From Ianthella basta (taxonomy: Eukaryota > Porifera > Demospongiae > Verongiida > Ianthellidae), in NCBI GenBank assembly GCA_964019415.1, contig OZ025876.1, positions 1,184,302 through 1,248,301 of the forward strand: a stretch of 64,000 nt of DNA. Direction: 5' to 3'. Position 1 is the first letter of the stretch, and every line of letters begins with the position of its first letter. Shown here one piece after another: positions 40,560 through 53,750 of this stretch. The notes beneath the pieces were generated by a model. It saw nothing but the letters and a program-made list of their open reading frames with translations. It had not been told where the DNA came from and did not search any database. The position numbers were made by a program, and so were the translations under genes.

Positions 40560-41650
40560 ACTGTTGACAACACCTTGTGACTTGTTTATCTGAAGCAGGC
40601 TCTGTTACTATAGGAATGTAGCTAAGGTTGTTTACTGTGAAGACAGGCCTTGTTTAAATAACCTCCTCTGGGGAAGGAACTCATGAATATCTTTGGGATA
40701 GAATTGATTTTTAATATCTCTGCAGTCTTGTTTATCTGTGCATGAGGCATTGACCATGCCTCCTTTGGGTTCATAAGGAAAGACCTCATGAATACCATTA
40801 ATGTAACTAAGGTGTATGTAATAGAGAAAAGTAAATTACCTTGTACGTCTCTGGCTGCTCCTTGTGGTGGTGCCTCTGTGTGGGGGACTGCATTAGGTGC
40901 ACTGGGGTGATAAACAAGAGTTTTGGATTTTAATCAGACGAAGTACTCTGGTGTCAATATGTTGACACAGTATTGTGAAATCTTTGCAGCTGGTCATGTT
41001 CCAGGTTCAGTTTGCGTACCCCATGACTATCACATATCCATCAAACACTTCTATTAGGTAGAATATACCTAAGGATTGCCTAAGTGGGTTTGTAGCAACA
41101 TCCATCATATGTAACTTTGTACACAATAAATATATAGCTACGTAGCTAATGATTCAACCATTGGCTCCTTTGGGGGTCATAAGGAAATGAATACCATTAA
41201 TGTAACTAAGGTATATGTAATAGAGAAAAGTAAATTACCTTGCCTTACTTGGCCTTACTACATAGTGTGTACAAAGCTATGATGAATGAGCTTCCTAGCC
41301 ACTAAGGCTTTACCAACAGGTTTTAGTACTAGCTCTGAAGAGGAGGACCAGATCACTCAACACCGGCCATGCATGCCCCCTTGGAAACATCTCACTCACC
41401 CCCAATTAGATGATTCTTTGTATTTCTCTTGCCTCCCGCATAATACTCAGATCCTCAGTTCGGCTTTGCTGAAGATGCTTCTAAGCTTAGCACTAAGCAT
41501 GCTTGTGTACAATGGTAGGTGTGCATGTGCATGTGTGCATGTGTATGTATATGTATGCAGTGGCAGTGGGTGTACTCCTGTTCCCATTCACTGCACTACA
41601 TCACTGTACCCACAGGGCGGCCTGTCAATGAGGCACTGGTGAGGAAGAAG
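40560..41650. repeat. Segmental duplication, left copy
   Basis: About 1.1 kb upstream of copy C is nearly identical, with few substitutions and small indels, to 61920-62999 upstream of copy J. This is much closer than most spacer pairs, so it is a recent duplication or conversion tract. Confidence 0.85.
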
Positions 41651-41698
41651 GATGCCAACATCAAGAAGAATTCTTCCTTTGTAAAGAAACTAATATTG
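41286..41698 (+). CDS. Candidate two-exon ORF in FReD spacer (3' partial, doubtful)
   Basis: 41286-41514 (starts MSFLATKALPTGFSTSSEEE, ends SLALSMLVYN) joins in phase through GTAGGT...CCCACAG to 41616-41698 (RPVNEALVRKKDANIKKNSS), followed by a GTGAGC donor. No third exon is found. The ORF is unlike any family I know. The copy at 62631 keeps exon 1 but has lost the acceptor AG. Copies of exon 2 occur in other units. It may be a remnant of a neighbour gene carried along in the duplications. Confidence 0.35.
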
Positions 41699-42385
41699 GT
41701 GAGCCTAGTGTGTGGTTACATTTGTACTGTAGCCACAAGTGTGTTTTTGTATAAGGGTGTAATGGTGTGTGTGTCTGGTCTGTCTGCACATGTGTTCAGA
41801 GGACTCTCACTGAACAGCAGAGAGATTCACTTAGTGCTGACTTTGAATCTGTCTAACTCAACCTTAACTATACATACCTCCATCTGGTGTACAACTGCTG
41901 GTCTGGTCATCAGATTATATACGTATAATTATATGCAGGTACACTGTACAAGCAGGTAGGTTGTTTACTGCAAAGACGAGCCTCCTCTCTATGAGGGAAG
42001 ACCTCATGAATTTCTTTGTGATAAAATGGATTTCTAATGACTCTGCATGTCTTGTTTATCTGTGGGTGAGGCATTGACCCCACATCCTTTGGGTTCATTA
42101 GGATCAAAAAACATCGTGAATACCATGAATATGAAAAAATAAATTACTTCATGCGTAAGTCCCTGGTTTCCCCTTGTGGTAGTGTCTCCACCCACACTGC
42201 ATGCATTGCTGTAGTTACACTGTGGCACAGGGTTTTCCAAATGGTTGTTTCAAACGTTATTCGACTCACGACTCACCTTTCAACTTTGACCTTAAACTTT
42301 AGGTGCTATTACATTAAGGTTCAAAGTTCAGAGGTGAGTCATGTGCGTGAGTCGAGTGACGGTCGCAACAACCATTTTGCAAAAC

Positions 42386-42567
42386 CTGTCATTGTCCCTG
42401 TCATATGTTGAAAATGCCATTATCCCATCATGACTTATATTATCATTACAACCCAGTGCATCTCCTGCACTGCCACTGTATGCTCCAATGTCCAGTCTGT
42501 AGTTGGTGAGGTTGTTGTTGACAGAGAAGAAGTTGTACTGTGCATTCTTCTTGTTGCCATCAAAGCA
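42386..42567 (-). pseudogene. FReD fragment (middle part)
   Basis: The minus strand reads FDGNKKNAQYNFFSVNNNL through NDNISHDGIMAFSTYDRDND, flanked on both sides by spacer sequence. The N-terminal half, C-terminus and signal exon are missing, so it is a deletion remnant. Confidence 0.85.
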
Positions 42568-42569
42568 GC

Positions 42570-44115
42570 CTCCTCTAGCTGGGGTCATGGGGAAGACCTC
42601 ATGAATTTCATTAAGATGATTTAATTTGTGGATAAGATTGATTTTCTAGTCACTCAGTCTTGTGTATCTGCATTTGTGGCATTGACCCCACCTCCTCTGG
42701 TGTCATGGGGATATGAATGCTGTTAAGATAACTACATTTAGTAGAATGTAGTCTGCTTTGTCAGTCTCTGACTCCTCCTTGTGGTGTCTTTGTGTGGGTC
42801 AGTACACAACTTTGGACTCAGGTCAGATAAAGTACTCTGGTGTCATGGTGTTGACACAGTATTGTGAAATCTTTGCAGCTGGTCATGTTCCAGGTTCAGT
42901 TTGCGCACCTCATAACTATCAATACAGTCATTGTACAAGTTGTGAGTTGTCTCATCCTGCTCCAACTTAGGCCAATGGGGTTGTTCTGTGTTTCTTGTGG
43001 TGTGTGTAAATAGTCTGTTGTTGTTTTCCAGTCATGAGCTGTACTGAGTTGTTTCATGTATGTTACGAGTGGTGTCCACTCTTTAGTGCATCTCTAGTGT
43101 CTGCACACTCTCATGTCACTCCACTTACCGTTACCCACTACACGCTAAGTGGACATTGTCCTCACTACATCAGAAAGACCCGTGTCCCTTCACATTAACC
43201 GTAATACACTGATAGTCTATTGCCTAATCTTACATTGTACTTATGTCATGCTGTTCAACTGTTACCAGTGATGTGCTGGTTGTACAGTGGCAGGAGCCTC
43301 AATCTATAATGGACTCCTTTGGGGACCAGCTGTCTGTACTCATTAGAGAGATGTCCTTAATTCTGAGGTGTACCAGTAGGTTGGTATACATTTCTATGTG
43401 CTGTCATAACAGGCAGTGTTCTCATTATAGAGGTTTCAATATTGCGAGCTTTCCTGATTCAGGGTGTCAGAGAATGGCCATTTTTTGACAGCTGTTCAGA
43501 ATGTCCGGATTATTGGGTGACTTTTATAGAGTTGTATAGGGCGGTGTACAGGGCGCTGTCCGCAATACAAAATAACGGGGTGTCCGCATTTCAAGGGGAA
43601 CTTTGTACAGGTAGCATAGGGCCAATCGTTGGGATGTCCGCATAATTGAGGTGTCCACTTTTCAGGGGTGTCCACAAGGCAGGGTTCCACTGTATAGAGA
43701 TTTCATCTATTGTGAGCTATCCTTATTCAGGGTGTCCTTTATAGAGAGGTACCACTGTGCGATACGTATACCCTGTTTGCTTGATAGTGCTATCCTATCT
43801 TGTCCCTGACCAGAGTGAACTGTGCGTTTGTGGTGGTACGATGAGGAGGGAGACAGTGTGTCTGTCCACCAGTCTGCAATGCACACACACTCTCTTGTTG
43901 GTGTTGTGTGTTAATTAAGTGGTGAGAAGAGTACCACCACTGTGCCTCCATCTGGTGTACAACTGCTGGTCTGGTCATTAGATAGTGGTGCATTGATTAG
44001 CAGTGGACTAGCACTAGTTGTGATTTTTGAGGTTTCACATGTTTTGCTATTACTGCAAATGTACAGTACGTTGTTTGTTAGCTAGATGTCACTGTCACAT
44101 GTTATGCGTACATAT
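42570..44115. other. FReD spacer with a DNA-transposon-like relic
   Basis: No gene is seen. It shares long collinear blocks with 46200-47200 ('ggggaccagctgtctgt'). The segment 43470-43695, rich in ggtgtccgcat/ggtgtccactt words and ending cagggttccactgta, resembles a decayed inverted-repeat transposon. Confidence 0.5.
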
Positions 44116-44119
44116 ATAC

Positions 44120-44250
44120 CTCTAGTCCATTCAGAACTGTACACTGGCAGACATATGTAGTAACGTACCATAATCATGCATAGCTGTCACTGTGTCTGCA
44201 TGTCATTGTCCCTGTCGTATGATGAAAATATCATCCCATCATTTTATATG
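44120..44250 (-). pseudogene. Ancient FReD 3' relic 1
   Basis: 'gtacactggcag' and 'tcattgtccctgtcgtatg' align in order with the FReD 3' exon region (as in copy B, 26790-26890). The frame is destroyed and divergence is far above that of the intact copies. Confidence 0.6.
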
Positions 44251-44673
44251 TAGCACAACAACCAGCCACCCCTTACACTGAGATACACCTAGCCACCCAC
44301 TTCTAGGATACTTGGGGTGAGGGGAGGTGGGAGGGTGGGGTGGGGTGCACAAACGGTTCCGCTGCCTATGGATAGATACATATCATTTATAGCTAGTTAT
44401 TCTTCATTCAGGGTACCCTACAGTATAATTATTGACTAGGTTCCTTTCTCAGGGTACCCCATATACTGTATATAGTGGGCTCCTTGTTCAGGGTGTCCTT
44501 CATAGAGAAGTTCCATGCACAGTATGAACACATTTCACATGTACTTCATCACTGTATTATTGATCACACTATACACTACAATTGTAGACTACATATCATT
44601 GGTTAACTCAATATCCTTGTGTGATTCTAGTGCTGTGTCTGTAGCTAAACTGTGTTCAGTGATGGACACTTGA

Positions 44674-45883
44674 CTAGTCTCTGGTGCGGAGCTTCATTTC
44701 AATGCTTTTGTGGCTGTGGGCAAACCCAGCCCATTGGTTGTCTCCATTGTATGGTCCATTTAGACCTGCATACCGGCAGGCAATGTACCACCATCCAGCA
44801 GAGTGTGACTGAGCACAACTGTATTTATTGTCCCTGTCATACGTTGTAAATGCTGCCCCATCATGGGTAGAGCCTCTGCAAATCTCCCCTTGCAGTGCAT
44901 CCCCTGCAGTGCCACTGTATGCTCCAATGTCCAGTCTGTAGTTGGTGAGGTTGTTGTTGACAGAGAAGAAGTTGTACTGTGCATACTTCTTGTTGCCATC
45001 AAAGTCACCCAAGTCCACTCTCAGCTCTGCCCTGAACACTGCTGCAGTTAGACAGTGGATCTTCTCCAGACCCAACCAGTATTCCCATTTAGGGTCACCA
45101 AACCCATTGACATACTCCGACCATCCCCTAGTGAAGTTGACTTCTCCATTCTTTCGTTTCTGGAAGACCACCCACTGTCCATTGTCCATATCACACCACA
45201 CATTGAATGGTTTGATGTGAGGGCACTGTGGGTCAATGGTGTAGACACCAGACGTGGTGCACCCTCTCTGGTACACCTCCCTGCAGTCACAGGGGAGACC
45301 AGGGCCTTGTGGAGTGCCTGGGGAGGGGAGAGGAGAGAGTGAGCCGTTATGGTACTTGCTAGATAAAGGGTCTGAGAGAGAGGAATTACTTATTTTTTCA
45401 GTGCAGCACATATGTGGAGAAGGACAATGCTCAGTATAGAGCACTTGACTTCACTCAGAACATTACCATGTAGATTTTCAACCATGAATGTTAGATATTT
45501 GACTGTGACACAAGATGTCTTCATTTTCAACCACCATGGTTGACCTTTCATGGCTTGAACTTCTCACTTCATGCCTGTGCTTCAACATTTCTCATGTAAC
45601 TTGTGTGTGTGTGGTCAAACCATCTTAGCCTTACTATGTTAAGGATTGACCAATTTTGAATGGTTTACATACGTACACATTGAATGAAGTAGTTGAATCA
45701 GTAGCCGACTATTATGTCATGACTGAACTTTTAATAATCCTCCACATCCTAATACTTCTGATCCCTTACCACTATTCTACTACTCCCCAGTGTGTAGCTG
45801 CTGGTATGTGTGTGTAACTCACATGAATACCCCAAGCTGATAAAGGTTGCAGTGAGAACTAGTGTGCTCACAAGTGGAGTCAT
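44674..45883 (-). CDS. Secreted fibrinogen-related protein, copy D
   Basis: Exons 45823-45883 (signal peptide with ATFIS for AAFIS) and 44674-45317 sum to 705 nt, 234 residues, the shortest intact copy. The linker CTPQGPGLPCDC has an extra Cys. The binding subdomain is the most divergent: GEICRGSTHDGAAF, YDRDNKYSC (calcium loop shortened), SAGWWYIACRYAGLNG (second Cys of the CxC motif replaced by Tyr). A TATA box is present 128 bp upstream. If expressed, its ligand range should differ. Confidence 0.87.
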
Positions 45884-46010
45884 TCTCTTGGACTGTGTTC
45901 ACTGTCACTGGTGCAGTAGGTATACTGTTGACAAAACCTTGTGACTTGTTTCTCTAAAGCAGGCTCTATTCCTAGGAAAGTAGGTTGTTTACTGTGAAGA
46001 CAGGCCTCCT

Positions 46011-46017
46011 TTTTATA
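46011..46017 (-). promoter_or_regulatory. TATA box of FReD copy D
   Basis: TATAAAAAGGAGG on the minus strand, 128 bp before the ATG of copy D. Confidence 0.6.
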
Positions 46018-47399
46018 GCATCCTCCTCTGGGGTCATGGGGAGGACCTAATGATGTCTTTAAGATGACTCAATTAGTGGACAAAACAGATTATTATGTAA
46101 TATTCTGTGATTCTGTCATGTGAATCTGTGCAGGTGGCATTGACCTTGTCTCCACTGGGGTCATGGGGATAGACCTATAATACTATTAAAACAACTTCAT
46201 TAGTAGAAAGTTAATTACTTAATAATTGCAATATCCCTAACTCTCCCTTGTGGTGGTGTATCTGTGTGGGTCACTGTGCTGCTGCATTGTGGTGGTAAAC
46301 AGGTTTAGAAGTACTCTGGTGTCAGGGAGTTGACACAATATTGCAAAATCTTTGCAGCTGGTCATGTTCCAGGTTCAGTTTACAAATACCCCATAACTAT
46401 CAATGTAGTCATTGCACAAGTTGAATGTTGTTTCATCCTGCTCCAACTTGGGCCAGTGGGGGTACTTTGCATTTCTTGTAAGTAGTGTTTGTTAATATAT
46501 TAATTGCTACAACTGTTGTTGTCTAGTCATGAGTTGTGTACTGGATTGTGTCATGTACAGTATGTTATGAGTGGTGTGCACCATTTAGTACATCACTAGT
46601 GTCCACACAAACTTATCTAACCATTGCCCAATACAATAGGTGGACTTGGTCCTCATTACATAAAAGGGAATTGTGCCGATCCCTTCACATTAACCATACT
46701 ACACTGATAGTCTACATATTACTTCATCTTACATTCTTCTTATGTCAACCCTTCCAACTGTTACCAAGTGATATGTTGGTTGCACAGTGGAACATCAATC
46801 TATAATGGACACCATGGGGACCAGCTGTCTGTCCTCATTATGTATACAGAGGTATTCTTATTTGAGAAGTATTCTGGTATAGGTTGGTTATACTGTATAT
46901 CTCTACGTGCTATCACAGCTGGCTGTGTTATAGAGGTTTCATTCATAGTGCATGAGCTATCCTCATTCAGGGTGTTCTTTATAGAGAGGTACCACTGTGT
47001 GGTATGCATGTGCATTGTTTGTTGGCTAGTGCTGTCCTACCTTGTCCCCTGAACAGAGTGAACTGTGTGCTTGTGGTCATGTGGTGAGGACGGATGGAGA
47101 CAGTGTGCCTGCATGTTCCTATGTCCACAGTGTACGTACACTTTCTTGTTGATGGTTGTTATGCTGAGTGAGAGGAGTACCACCACTGTACCTCCATCTG
47201 GTGTACAACTGTTGGTCTGGTCATTAGATTATATACGTATGTACACTGTATGAACACATTTTACATGTACTTCATCACTGTATTATTGATCACACTATGC
47301 ACTACAATTGTAGACTACAGATCATTGGTTAACTCAATATCCTTGTGTGGTTCTAGTGCTGTGTCTGTAGCTAAACTGTGTTCAGTGATGGACACTTGA
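46018..47399. other. FReD spacer
   Basis: Contains the conserved upstream block of the unit (near 46360) and a 3' flank shared with other units (near 47270-47395). No gene. Confidence 0.6.
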
Positions 47400-48406
47400 C
47401 TAGTCTCTGGTGTGGAGCTTCATTTCAATGCTTTTGTGGCTTCTGGTGAACCCAGTCCAGCGGGTGTCACCATTGTATGGTCCATTTAGGTGTGCACAGT
47501 AGCAGCTATTGTACCACCATCCAGATGATGCACAATTACCATCACTGCTCCTGTCATTGTCCCTGTCATATGTTGTAAATGCCATCCCATCATGATTTGC
47601 AGGCTAACTGCACCCCACCCAATGCAGTGCATCCCCTGCATTGCCACTGTATGCTCCAATGTCCAGTCTGTAGTTGGTGAGGTTGTTGTTGACAGAGAAG
47701 AAGTTGTACTGTGCATATTTCTTGTTGCCATCAAAGTCCCCCAAGTCCACTCTCAGCTCTGACCTGAACACTGCTGCAGTTAGACAGTGGATTTTCTCTA
47801 GACCCAACCAGTATTCCCATTTGGGGTCACCAAACCCATTGACATACTCCGACCATCTCCTGTTGAAGTTGACTTCTCCATTCTTTCGTTTCTGGAAGAC
47901 CACCCACTGTCCATTGTCCATATCACACCACACCCTGAATGGTCTGATGCGAGGGCACTGTGGGTCAATGGTGTAGACACCAGACGTGGTGCACCCTCTC
48001 TGGTACACCTCTCTACAGTCACGGGGGAGACCAGGGCCTTGTGGGGTGCCTGGGGTGAGGGGGTGGACTGGACAATTATGGTATACTTGCTAGATAAGGG
48101 TTTGTGAGAGAGAAGTATTGTCTGCATTGTTGCAGTACATTTGTGGAAAATATAATGGGCTTGGCTTGTGGAAAATATAATGGGCACCTTTCTCAGACTA
48201 TTTCCTGTGGAGAACTCTGGCTGTACTGCATAGCTCCCCCCTTCCGCACCACACCAACACACACATTCTATATAGTGCTTCTGTTCCCTTACCACCATTC
48301 TACTACTCCCCAGTGTGTAGCTGTTGGTGTGTGTGTGTAACTCACATGAATACCCCAAGCTGATGAAGGCTGCAGTGAGAACTAGTGTGCTCACAAGTGG
48401 AGTCAT
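47400..48406 (-). pseudogene. Fibrinogen-related gene copy E with in-frame stop
   Basis: Exons 48346-48406 and 47400-48049 sum to 711 nt, so the frame is intact end to end. A TAG at 47604-47606 interrupts it after HWVGCS, where intact copies have a variable Ser/Asn-rich stretch; the frame then resumes [18 protein letters not shown]. The product would lack the binding subdomain. The last loop is also shortened (CASSGWWYN), and the TATA region upstream is deleted. A young pseudogene is most likely; a polymorphic null allele or sequencing error is possible. Confidence 0.85.
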
Positions 48407-49644
48407 TCTCTTGGACTGTGTTCACTGTCACTGTAGCAGTAGGTATACTGTTGACAACACCTTGTGACTTGTTTCTCTGAAACAGGCTCTGTTACTAGGA
48501 AAGTAGGTTGTTTACTGTGAAGACAAGCCCTCATGAATTTCTTTAAGGTGATTCAATTAGTGGATTAAATTGATCACTCTGTCTTGCATATGCATGTGGC
48601 ATAGACCATGCCTCTACTGAGGCCACAGAGATGGACTTGTGAATACCATTAAGATAACTGAATTAGTAGAAGGTAGACTACCTCATATGTCCCTAACTCC
48701 TCCTTGTGGTGGTGTCTCTGTTTGGGTCACTGCACTGTGGTGGCAAACAACATTGGACTAATGACTGATAATTTGTACTCTGGTGTCATGGTGTTGACAC
48801 AGTATTGTGAAATGTTTGCAGCTGGTCATGTTCCAGGTTCAGTTTGCACACCTCATAACTGTCAATACAGTCATTGTACAAGTTGTGAGTTGTCTCATCC
48901 TGCAAGTAAACAAGTAGACTACATAGAGAATGATTGTAGTCAAATACAGTGTCTAAGTGCCTGCAATAGTTCACGGCCTGTTGTTTGCAGTCTTCCATCA
49001 AAGAAAGCACTTCTTGCTAAGCTCAGGATGTAGCTGTATTATAACATGGCAGTCAGACATTGCAGTATATAGAGTCTAAACATTTGGGTTTGAATTCTGC
49101 AATTAATTGACTGTTCATTAATTTTATTCCTTGTGTGTGTATACATTGCTGGAGATGGGTTGTACATACAATAGGCAATACCCGTTGATTATATATATTT
49201 CAACTTCTTTGAAAGGTATACGTAAATGTTTCCTCTTCTGTATGTGTCACGTGCACTACCACATTGCCTAATAAGTATCCGTAACTGCCAAACACTTAGC
49301 TAACACGTCACATAGCTAAGGACTGCCTAAGAACTAGGTTTTAGTACTAGTCCGGAAGTGAAGATCACTCATCCCCAGTGAACGGCCCTGGCCCCTTTGG
49401 CTAAATCTCCCCTCTTCCTTCACTAAGTTACTTAGGTATTTAGTTCTGCCCCTCCTCCCCTCCTCACACACACACCCGCATCCATGTCACTCAGACCCTC
49501 AGTTCAGCACTGATGCATGCATATGTGTATGTATACAGGTGCATGATGTAATCACTGAGCCCCAGATCAATGGATAGCTACACTGTACATATGGAGATAG
49601 TGGGTGTACTCTTGTTCCCATTCACCACACTACATCACTGTACC

Positions 49645-49730
49645 CACAGGGCAAACTGTCAATGAGTTACAGGTGAGGAAGAAGGATGCCAACATCAAGA
49701 AGAACTCTTCCTTAGCAAAGAACCGATGAG
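49645..49730 (+). pseudogene. Relic of plus-strand exon 2
   Basis: Acceptor cccacag followed by a frame reading QTVNELQVRKKDANIKKNSS, close to the exon at 41616-41698. The matching exon 1 upstream is degraded. Confidence 0.5.
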
Positions 49731-50119
49731 CAATGCAGTGTAGGGTGGCATACATATGTACTGAATCCACTACTGTGTTTGTGTATAGAGGTGTAATGGT
49801 GTGTGTATCTGATTAGTCTGTGTGTTCAGAGGACTCTCACTGAACAGCAGAGGGATTCACTTAGTGCTGACTTTGAGGGACTGAATCTCTCTAACCAGAC
49901 ACAAACTGTACCTCCATCTGGTGTACAATTGTTGGTCTGGTCATTAGATTACATACACATGTACACTGTATGAACACATTTCACATGTACTTCATCACTG
50001 TATTATTGATCACACTATAAACTACAATTGTAGACTACATATCATTGGTTAACTCAATATCCTTGTGTGGTTCTAGTGCTGTGTCTGTAGCTAAACTGAT
50101 TTCAGTGATGGACACTTGA

Positions 50120-51294
50120 CTAGTCTCTGGTGCGGAGCTTCATTTCAATGCTTTTGAGGCTTCTGGTATACCCAATCCAGCCGTTTTCTCCATTGTATGG
50201 TCCATTAAGATTTGCACACCAGCAGGCTTTGTACCACCATCCAGCAGAATGACGCTGAGCACAGTTGTCACTACTCCTGTCATTGTCCCTGTCGTATGTT
50301 GAGAATGTCATCCCATCATGAAGCCAGGGATGGTTCCCAGTAGCACAAGTCACCCCATGCAGTGCATCCCCTGCATTGCCACTGTATGCTCCAATGTCCA
50401 GTCTGTAGTTGGTGAGGTTGTTGTTGACAGAGAAGAAGTTGTACTGTGCATTCTTCTTGTTGCCATCAAAGTCACCCAAGTCCACTCTCAGCTCTGACCT
50501 GAACACTGCTGCAGTTAGACAGTGGATTTTTTCTAGACCCAACCAGTATTCCCATTTAGGGTCACCAAACCCATTGACATACTCCGACCATCCCCTAGTG
50601 AAGTTGACTTCTCCATTCTTTCGTTTATGAAAGACCACCCACTGTCCGTCGTCCATATCACACCACACCCTGAATGGTCTGATGCGAGGGCACTGTGGAT
50701 CAATGGTGTAGACACCAGACATGGTGCACCCTCTCTGGTACACCTCTCTGCAGTCACGGGAGAAACCAGGGCCTTGTAGGGTGCCTGGGGAGGGGGTGGA
50801 GTGAACAGTTATGGTACACTTGCTAAATGAAAGTTCTGTGCGAGAGAAGATTTGTCTGTACTGCTGCAGTACATTTAAGGAGAATGGAAAGAGCTTGGTG
50901 CTTCACACAGAACAGTTGCTACATGCAGCATGCAGCTGTTTCTACCACAAATGCCTTTGTTTGACATGATGACAAGGTGTTTAGATGGTACACATGAATT
51001 CAGGTACTGCACTTTGCACAGGTAGGTGGCACCCTCTTTCACACCCAATCATCCACTAGCCACTTTACAAGACCAATGATCCAGGCCAGTGCACCCTTCT
51101 TAGACTATTTCCTGTGGAGATCACTGGCTGTAATACATAGTTACCCCTCCTCACCCACACCCTAGTGCTTCTGTCCCCTTACAACCATTCTACTTCACCC
51201 CAGTGTGTAGCTGTAGGTGTGTGTGTAACTCACATGAATACCCCAAGCTGATGAAGGCTGCAGTGAGAACTAGTGTGCTCACAAGTGGAGTCAT
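50120..51294 (-). CDS. Secreted fibrinogen-related protein, copy F
   Basis: Exons 51234-51294 and 50120-50784 sum to 726 nt, 241 residues. The linker reads CTLQGPGFSRDC. Scaffold changes: MDDGQWVVFHKRKNG. The binding subdomain has an insertion (TCATGNHPWLHDGMTF) and SAGWWYKACWCANLNG, ending RSLKSIEMKLRTRD. A TATA box lies 126 bp upstream. It looks fully functional. Confidence 0.88.
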
Positions 51295-51419
51295 TCTCTT
51301 GGACTGTGTTCACTGTCACTGTAGCAGTAGGTATACTGTTGACAACACCTTGTGTCTTGTTTCTATGAAGCAGGCTCTGTTCCTAGGAAAGTAGGTCGTT
51401 TACTGTGAAGACAAGCCTC

Positions 51420-51426
51420 TTTTATA
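51420..51426 (-). promoter_or_regulatory. TATA box of FReD copy F
   Basis: CTATAAAAGAGGC on the minus strand, 126 bp before the ATG of copy F. Confidence 0.6.
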
Positions 51427-52362
51427 GAGCCTCCTCTGTGGTCATGAGGAAGAACCTCATGAATTTCTTTAAGTTGACTTAATTAGTTCTTATAACAGAT
51501 ATATGACTCTGTCTTGTTGATCTGTGCATGTGGCATTGACCCTGCCTCCTGTGGGTCAAGGGATAGGCTTACAGTACCATTGAGATTAGTGAATTAGCGG
51601 AAAGTTAACTACCTTATAATTGTACGTATGTCCCTAACTCCGCCTTGTGGTGGTGTCTCTGTGTGGGTCATTGCATTAGTTGCACTGTGGTGGTAAACGG
51701 GTTTGGGCTCAGGTCAGATAAAGTACTCTGGTGTCATGGTGTTGACACAGTATTGTGAAATCTTTGCAGCTGGTCATGTTCCATGCAATTAGCACACCTC
51801 ATAACAATCAATACAGTCATTGTACAAGTGGCATACAGTATACATGTTGTCTCATCCTGCTCCAACTTGGGCTAGCGGGATTGCTTTATGGTACACTTCT
51901 TGTAGTGTATGTATGTAAGTATTATGCTGCATCAGTTACTTCATGTCATGAGTTGTGTGCTGGATTGTGTCAGGTACAGTATGTTATGAGTGGTGTGCAC
52001 CCTCAGGTCAGATAAAGTACACTAATTAATCACTTTCCTCCAGGGAAGACTGCAAACAACAGGCCATGAATGACGCATGCATGCATGCATTTTAGAGAGA
52101 ATGCTTAGCTACATTGACTCCTCATGATCAGTTCATCGCAATCGCTTACACATCTCTTACCTTCTCCATCCTGCAGTTTGCATGTGCATGGGTACGTGCC
52201 ATCACGTAATTGCAAAGTAACCAGTGAAATACCAATACAATATGTGGAACAACCAAGACCCGAATAGAAAAGTTATTATTGTGTGGATATGTTATTTGTT
52301 GTCTTCCATTGCAAAATTTTCCATCTTGCAGCTGTCATCCTCTTCACTGCCATCATGTGCAT

Positions 52363-52363
<1 letters not shown>

Positions 52364-52418
<55 letters not shown>
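52364..52418 (+). repeat. (AC)n microsatellite
   Basis: About 55 bp of AC repeat within a FReD spacer, upstream of an exon-2 relic. Confidence 0.95.
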
Positions 52419-52419
<1 letters not shown>

Positions 52420-52464
52420 GTGCATACTGAGCCAATACTGAGCCTGTACTGTGTGAGGTCAATG

Positions 52465-52545
52465 GGCAACCTGTCAACAGTTTAAGGCACTGGCGAGGAA
52501 GAAGGAATGCCAACATCAAGAAGAACTAGACTAAGTACCCTTCCT
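52465..52545 (+). pseudogene. Relic of plus-strand exon 2
   Basis: 'aggaatgccaacatcaagaa' with a one-base insertion relative to the copy at 41640, so the frame is broken. Confidence 0.45.
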
Positions 52546-52955
52546 TTGTAAGGGTCCTTGGTGAGTTCTGACAGTGGGGTGGCATTAGTACTGAAAACAC
52601 TTACTGTGTTTTTGTATAAGGGTGCAATGGTGTGTGTGTCTCATCAGTCTGTGTGTTCAGAGGACTCTCACTGAACAGAGGGATTCACTTAGTACTGACT
52701 TCAAGGGACTGAATCTTTCTAACCAGACACTAACTGTACCTCCTGGTCCATCTGGTGTACAACTGCTGGTCTGGTCATTATAGATTACATACACATGTAC
52801 ACTGTATGAACACATTTCACATGTACTTCATCACTGTATTATTGATCACACTATACACTACAATTGTAGACTACATATCATTGGTTAACTCAATATCCTT
52901 GTGTGGTTCTAGTGCTGTATCTGTAGCTAAACTGTGTTCAGTGATGGACACTTGA

Positions 52956-53084
52956 CTAGTCTCTGGTGCGGAGCTTCATTTCAATGCTTTTGTGGCTGTT
53001 GCTAAACCCATACCAGCGGTTGTATCCATTGTATGGTCCATTCAGGTTTGCACACTCACAGCTATTGTACCACCATCCAGCAGA
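52956..53084 (-). pseudogene. FReD fragment G (C-terminal part)
   Basis: Reads SAGWWYNSCECANLNGPYNG to the usual RTRD stop. Upstream (higher coordinates) it breaks abruptly into spacer sequence. It may be the 3' part of the gene whose 5' part is fragment H; about 80 codons between them are missing. Confidence 0.88.
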
Positions 53085-53750
53085 CCAATGAAGGGGAAGG
53101 ACCTCATGAATGTCTTTAAGATGATTTAATTTGTGGAAAAGATTGATTTTCTAGCAGGCTCTGTTACTAGGAAAGTAGACTATTTATTGCACAGACAAGC
53201 CTCCTTTAAATAACCCCCTCTACAGTCATGGGGAATAGGACCTCATGAATTCTTTTTAAAATGTACTACTTATTTAATTAGCAGATATAAATGTTACGTG
53301 CATATACGCATAACATCATATGTTATATAATACATAACTGTTTTGTTTATTTATGCATGCATGTAGCATTAACCCCACTTCCTTTGGGGTCTTGAGGAAA
53401 GACATCATGAATTTCTTTAGATGTCATAATTGGGAGGCAAGCCTGCATTAGCGAGCCCTACTCTGGTGTGTAGTCTAGCTCGGGGTTGGGATGAACATGT
53501 GATCTGTATGTGGTGCGCTACTATGGGTGGGTGTGAAACTTGTTGGTGTCTCTCTTTAGCCAGACCATGAGATGGTAGATGGGACTACCAACAATTTGCT
53601 GCAGATTCATGCTAAAGGTCCTTAGAATACCAAAATGGTGGGCAAAGAACCAGAGTAACTTCCAATTTGCAAAATAATAAAAATTCTCTACAAAAATTGT
53701 AAGGATGTAGGGATGGCATAAAAGGGACAGAAACAAGTAAAGGCTGTTAC
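53085..53750. other. Rearranged spacer between FReD fragments
   Basis: Consists of spacer blocks normally found upstream of signal exons (near 53110-53230) and a segment matching 28100-28400. No gene is seen. Confidence 0.55.
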
